From the NCBI GenBank assembly GCA_025057335.1, contig JANWXG010000123.1, positions 1 through 7,587 on the forward strand: DNA of 7,587 nucleotides, in the 5' to 3' direction. The notes beneath the pieces were generated by a model. That model was given only the letters and a program-made list of their open reading frames with translations. It was not told the DNA's origin and ran no database searches. This DNA comes from a bacterium (GTDB taxonomy: Bacteria; Armatimonadota; HRBIN16). Made by a program: the position numbers and the translations under genes. Shown one piece after another: positions 5,996 to 7,587 of this stretch (position 1 is its first letter; each line of letters begins with the position of its first letter).

Positions 5996-6256
5996 CCTGT
6001 TCACACCTCGCTTCCGTGCAGAGTATGGGAAAGGGGTACCCCTCGGCTGCTCGACTGTTCGCTTCCATTGAGTTCTTTCCACCAGAGGCTCCCTGCTGTA
6101 CCTGCGCACGGTGCGAGGTGTGCCAAAAACTGGGAAGCATACTGACGGCAATGTGCCCAGTGAGAGAGTCCCTTCTCTGAAACTGCGCGGGCGGGAGCAG
6201 TCTCGCTGCAGGACTCGTTCGCTCCCTCACGAAGTAATCTCTAAAAGGTGTTGGTC

Positions 6257-6262
6257 AGGAGG
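6257..6262 (+). promoter_or_regulatory. ribosome binding site of the aldo/keto reductase gene
   Basis: AGGAGG lies 8 bases before the ATG at 6271; a strong Shine-Dalgarno with optimal spacing that fixes the start. Confidence 0.8.
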
Positions 6263-6270
6263 GCGGAAAA

Positions 6271-7242
6271 ATGCAGTACGTACGTTTGGGGCGCTCTGGA
6301 CTGCGCGTCAGCCGATTGTGCCTAGGCACGATGAACTTCGGCTGGCAGATTAGTCAGGAAGAGAGCTTCCGCATCATGGACCGCGCGCTGGAGCTGGGCA
6401 TCAACTTTTGGGATACCGCCAACGTGTATGGCTTCGATAAGGGGCGCGGTCTGACCGAAACCATCATCGGTCACTGGTTTGCGCAGGGGGGTGGTCGTCG
6501 CGAGAAAGTGGTCATTGCTACGAAAGTGTACAACCTGATGGGTGACTGGCCCAACGAAGGACGTCTGTCCATTCTGCATATCAAGCGCGCCTGCGAGGAC
6601 AGCCTGCGCCGCTTGCAAACGGATTACATCGACCTGTACCAGATGCATCACATAGACCGCGACTGCCCCTGGGAAGAGGTATGGCAGGCGATGGAGCAGC
6701 TGTATCGCGAGGGAAAAATCCTATACGTGGGCAGCAGCAACTTCGGCGGCTGGCACATCGCGCAGGCGCAGGAGATTGCCAAACAGCGCAACTTCATGGG
6801 GCTGATCTCCGAGCAGAGCCTGTACAACCTGACTGCGCGTATGATCGAGCTGGAGGTCATTCCTGCCTGCCAGGCGTACGGCATTGGCATCATCCCCTGG
6901 AGCCCGCTGGCGGGTGGTCTGCTGGGCGGTGTGCTGCAGGGGGTGCAGGAGGGACGTCGCGCCTCGGAGTACATGCAGAAGCGCATCGAGCAGATGCGCG
7001 ACAAGCTGGAGGCATGGGAGAACCTGTGCCGCGACCTGGGTGAGGCGCCTGCGAACGTGGCGCTCGCCTGGCTGTTACATCAGCCTGCGGTCACCGCGCC
7101 CATCATCGGGCCGCGCACGGTGCAGCAGCTGGACGAAAGCCTGCGCAGCTTGGAGATTCATCTGAGCGAGGAGGTGCTGAAGAGGCTAGACGAAATCTTC
7201 CCTGGACCAGGAGGTCCTGCGCCTGAAGCGTATGCGTGGTAA
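6271..7242 (+). CDS. aldo/keto reductase
   Basis: Cytoplasmic NAD(P)H-dependent oxidoreductase of the (beta/alpha)8-barrel AKR superfamily, reducing aldehydes or ketones to alcohols; the physiological substrate cannot be read from sequence. 323 residues, the usual length. The catalytic tetrad is present: D48 and Y53 (FWDTANVYG), K85 (VIATKVY) and H126 (YQMHHID). Other hallmarks are the N-terminal LGRSGLRVSRLCLGTMNFG pattern (6-24), RACEDSLRRLQTDYIDLY (106-123), GSSNFGGWHI, PWSPLAGGLLGG and the cofactor-binding IIGPRTVQQLDES (about 276-288). The pattern fits the bacterial group related to potassium-channel beta subunits and L-glyceraldehyde 3-phosphate reductase (YghZ-like). It appears to be a single-gene unit, with a strong ribosome binding site upstream and a terminator hairpin 7 bases after the stop. 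Confidence 0.93.
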   Translation: MQYVRLGRSGLRVSRLCLGTMNFGWQISQEESFRIMDRALELGINFWDTANVYGFDKGRGLTETIIGHWFAQGGGRREKVVIATKVYNLMGDWPNEGRLSILHIKRACEDSLRRLQTDYIDLYQMHHIDRDCPWEEVWQAMEQLYREGKILYVGSSNFGGWHIAQAQEIAKQRNFMGLISEQSLYNLTARMIELEVIPACQAYGIGIIPWSPLAGGLLGGVLQGVQEGRRASEYMQKRIEQMRDKLEAWENLCRDLGEAPANVALAWLLHQPAVTAPIIGPRTVQQLDESLRSLEIHLSEEVLKRLDEIFPGPGGPAPEAYAW

Positions 7243-7248
7243 AGGCGT

Positions 7249-7279
7249 TCCTCCCCGTGCCCGACGAGCACGGGGAGGA
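7249..7279 (+). terminator. terminator hairpin after the aldo/keto reductase gene
   Basis: TCCTCCCCGTGC (7249-7260) and GCACGGGGAGGA (7268-7279) form a perfect 12-bp stem with a 7-base loop, 6 bases after the stop codon. Only a weak T-rich stretch follows (TAGGTTGAAGGTGTT). The stem is symmetrical and could also stop transcription coming from the right. Confidence 0.75.
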
Positions 7280-7344
7280 TAGGTTGAAGGTGTTGAAAAA
7301 GCAAAGCGGGAGCCTGCCCCTCAAGCTCTGACACGCTCCGCAGA

Positions 7345-7587
7345 CAGAGGGATGCATTCTGCCGCGTCCACCGAGGTCATCGCTTGAAGGGACGCGCTCT
7401 ATCGCCTCCACCCGGGTCACTGGAGGGACGCGCTCCGTCGCGTCCATCATAGTCACCGTTTGGAGGGACGCGCTCCGTCGCGTCCGTAGAGGTCACGACA
7501 GAGCGTGACCCTCCAGATGATTGCCCTTTGGAGGGACGCGTTCTGTCGCGTCCACCGAGGACATTGCTTGGAGGGACGCACTCCGTC
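7345..7587. repeat. array of ~26-base hairpin units with ~40-base period (runs off window)
   Basis: Direct units start at 7345, 7385, 7421, 7461, 7529 and 7569, the last cut by the window edge. Spacings are 40, 36, 40, 68 and 40; the 68 contains an inverted unit. The consensus is TGGAG followed by GGACGCG-CTCCGT-CGCGTCC, a 7-bp stem with a 6-base loop. The 14-base linkers 7371-7384 and 7555-7568 match at 12 of 14 bases. Units at 7421, 7461 and 7529 have perfect stems. The unit at 7385 has one mismatch; the one at 7345 has one wobble pair and one mismatch. No open frame uses the region convincingly. Confidence 0.85.
7490..7515 (-). repeat. inverted unit of the 40-base array with compensated stem
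   Basis: Read on the minus strand this is TGGAG followed by GGTCACG-CTCTGT-CGTGACC. Compared with the direct units, stem pairs 3 and 5 change from A-T to T-A and from G-C to A-T, so both sides changed together and the 7-bp stem is kept. The loop differs at one base. Confidence 0.8.

Larger units (their letters stand above)
5847..6270. other. intergenic stretch between lnt and the aldo/keto reductase gene
   Basis: A 424-base gap. It holds only a possible 27-codon minus-strand peptide gene (5912-5995), the palindrome AGGGGTACCCCT (6032-6043) and the ribosome binding site of the next gene. TAATCT at 6235-6240 could be a -10 box for the downstream gene, but no convincing -35 is present at the proper distance. 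No tRNA, other structured RNA or member of either repeat family was recognised here. Confidence 0.6.

Noticed and set aside
6032..6043. 12-bp perfect palindrome AGGGGTACCCCT as an operator
   Set aside because: A palindrome of this length is expected by chance about once or twice in a window this size, and no matching promoter geometry or second copy supports it.
5912..6151. 79-codon version of the small membrane peptide starting at a TTG near 6151
   Set aside because: There is no ribosome binding site at the TTG, the added N-terminal part has no recognisable pattern, and the ATG at 5995 has a good site directly upstream.
7345..7587. CRISPR array
   Set aside because: The repeat is itself a hairpin with a long stem, the linkers are about 14 bases and conserved rather than unique 30-base spacers, one unit is inverted, and no cas gene is nearby.

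Overview
The window (about 60% G+C) looks like chromosomal DNA from a bacterium that combines a Gram-positive-style ClpC/McsA/McsB protein quality-control module with an apolipoprotein N-acyltransferase (Lnt), an enzyme typical of diderms and actinobacteria. Together with the many GC-rich hairpin repeats between genes, this suggests a deep terrabacterial lineage such as Armatimonadota. That placement is inference from gene content and style only.

Left part (1-3981, minus strand): an apparent operon ilvE -> McsA-McsB fusion -> clpC, read right to left. It starts from a near-consensus sigma70-type promoter at 3952-3981. ilvE encodes a branched-chain amino acid aminotransferase. Its last 17 bases overlap the GTG start of a 461-codon gene that joins a McsA-type four-CxxC zinc region to a McsB-type phosphagen kinase domain. 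clpC follows after 146 bases and runs off the left edge with 511 complete codons visible. The fusion has lost the usual catalytic cysteine and the RDxxRA phosphoarginine-pocket motif but keeps the nucleotide-binding arginines. The neighbouring ClpC keeps both glutamates that dock phosphoarginine. No ctsR gene and no CtsR or CIRCE-like operator is visible.

Middle (3982-4337): a gene-free stretch between the divergent ilvE and lnt genes. It is filled by a family of short hairpin repeats, including two copies of a roughly 45-base core exactly 130 bases apart that can fold into a three-arm structure. A GC-rich hairpin sits just before lnt. lnt (4338-5813, plus) is complete with its catalytic residues and is followed at once by a strong hairpin.

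Right part (5847-7587): a 424-base gap holds only a possible 27-residue single-span membrane peptide on the minus strand. It is followed by a complete aldo/keto reductase gene (6271-7242, plus) with its own strong Shine-Dalgarno and a 12-bp-stem terminator hairpin. After the terminator, 7345 to the window edge is an array of about 26-base hairpin units with a roughly 40-base period. One unit is inverted and carries two paired compensatory substitutions.
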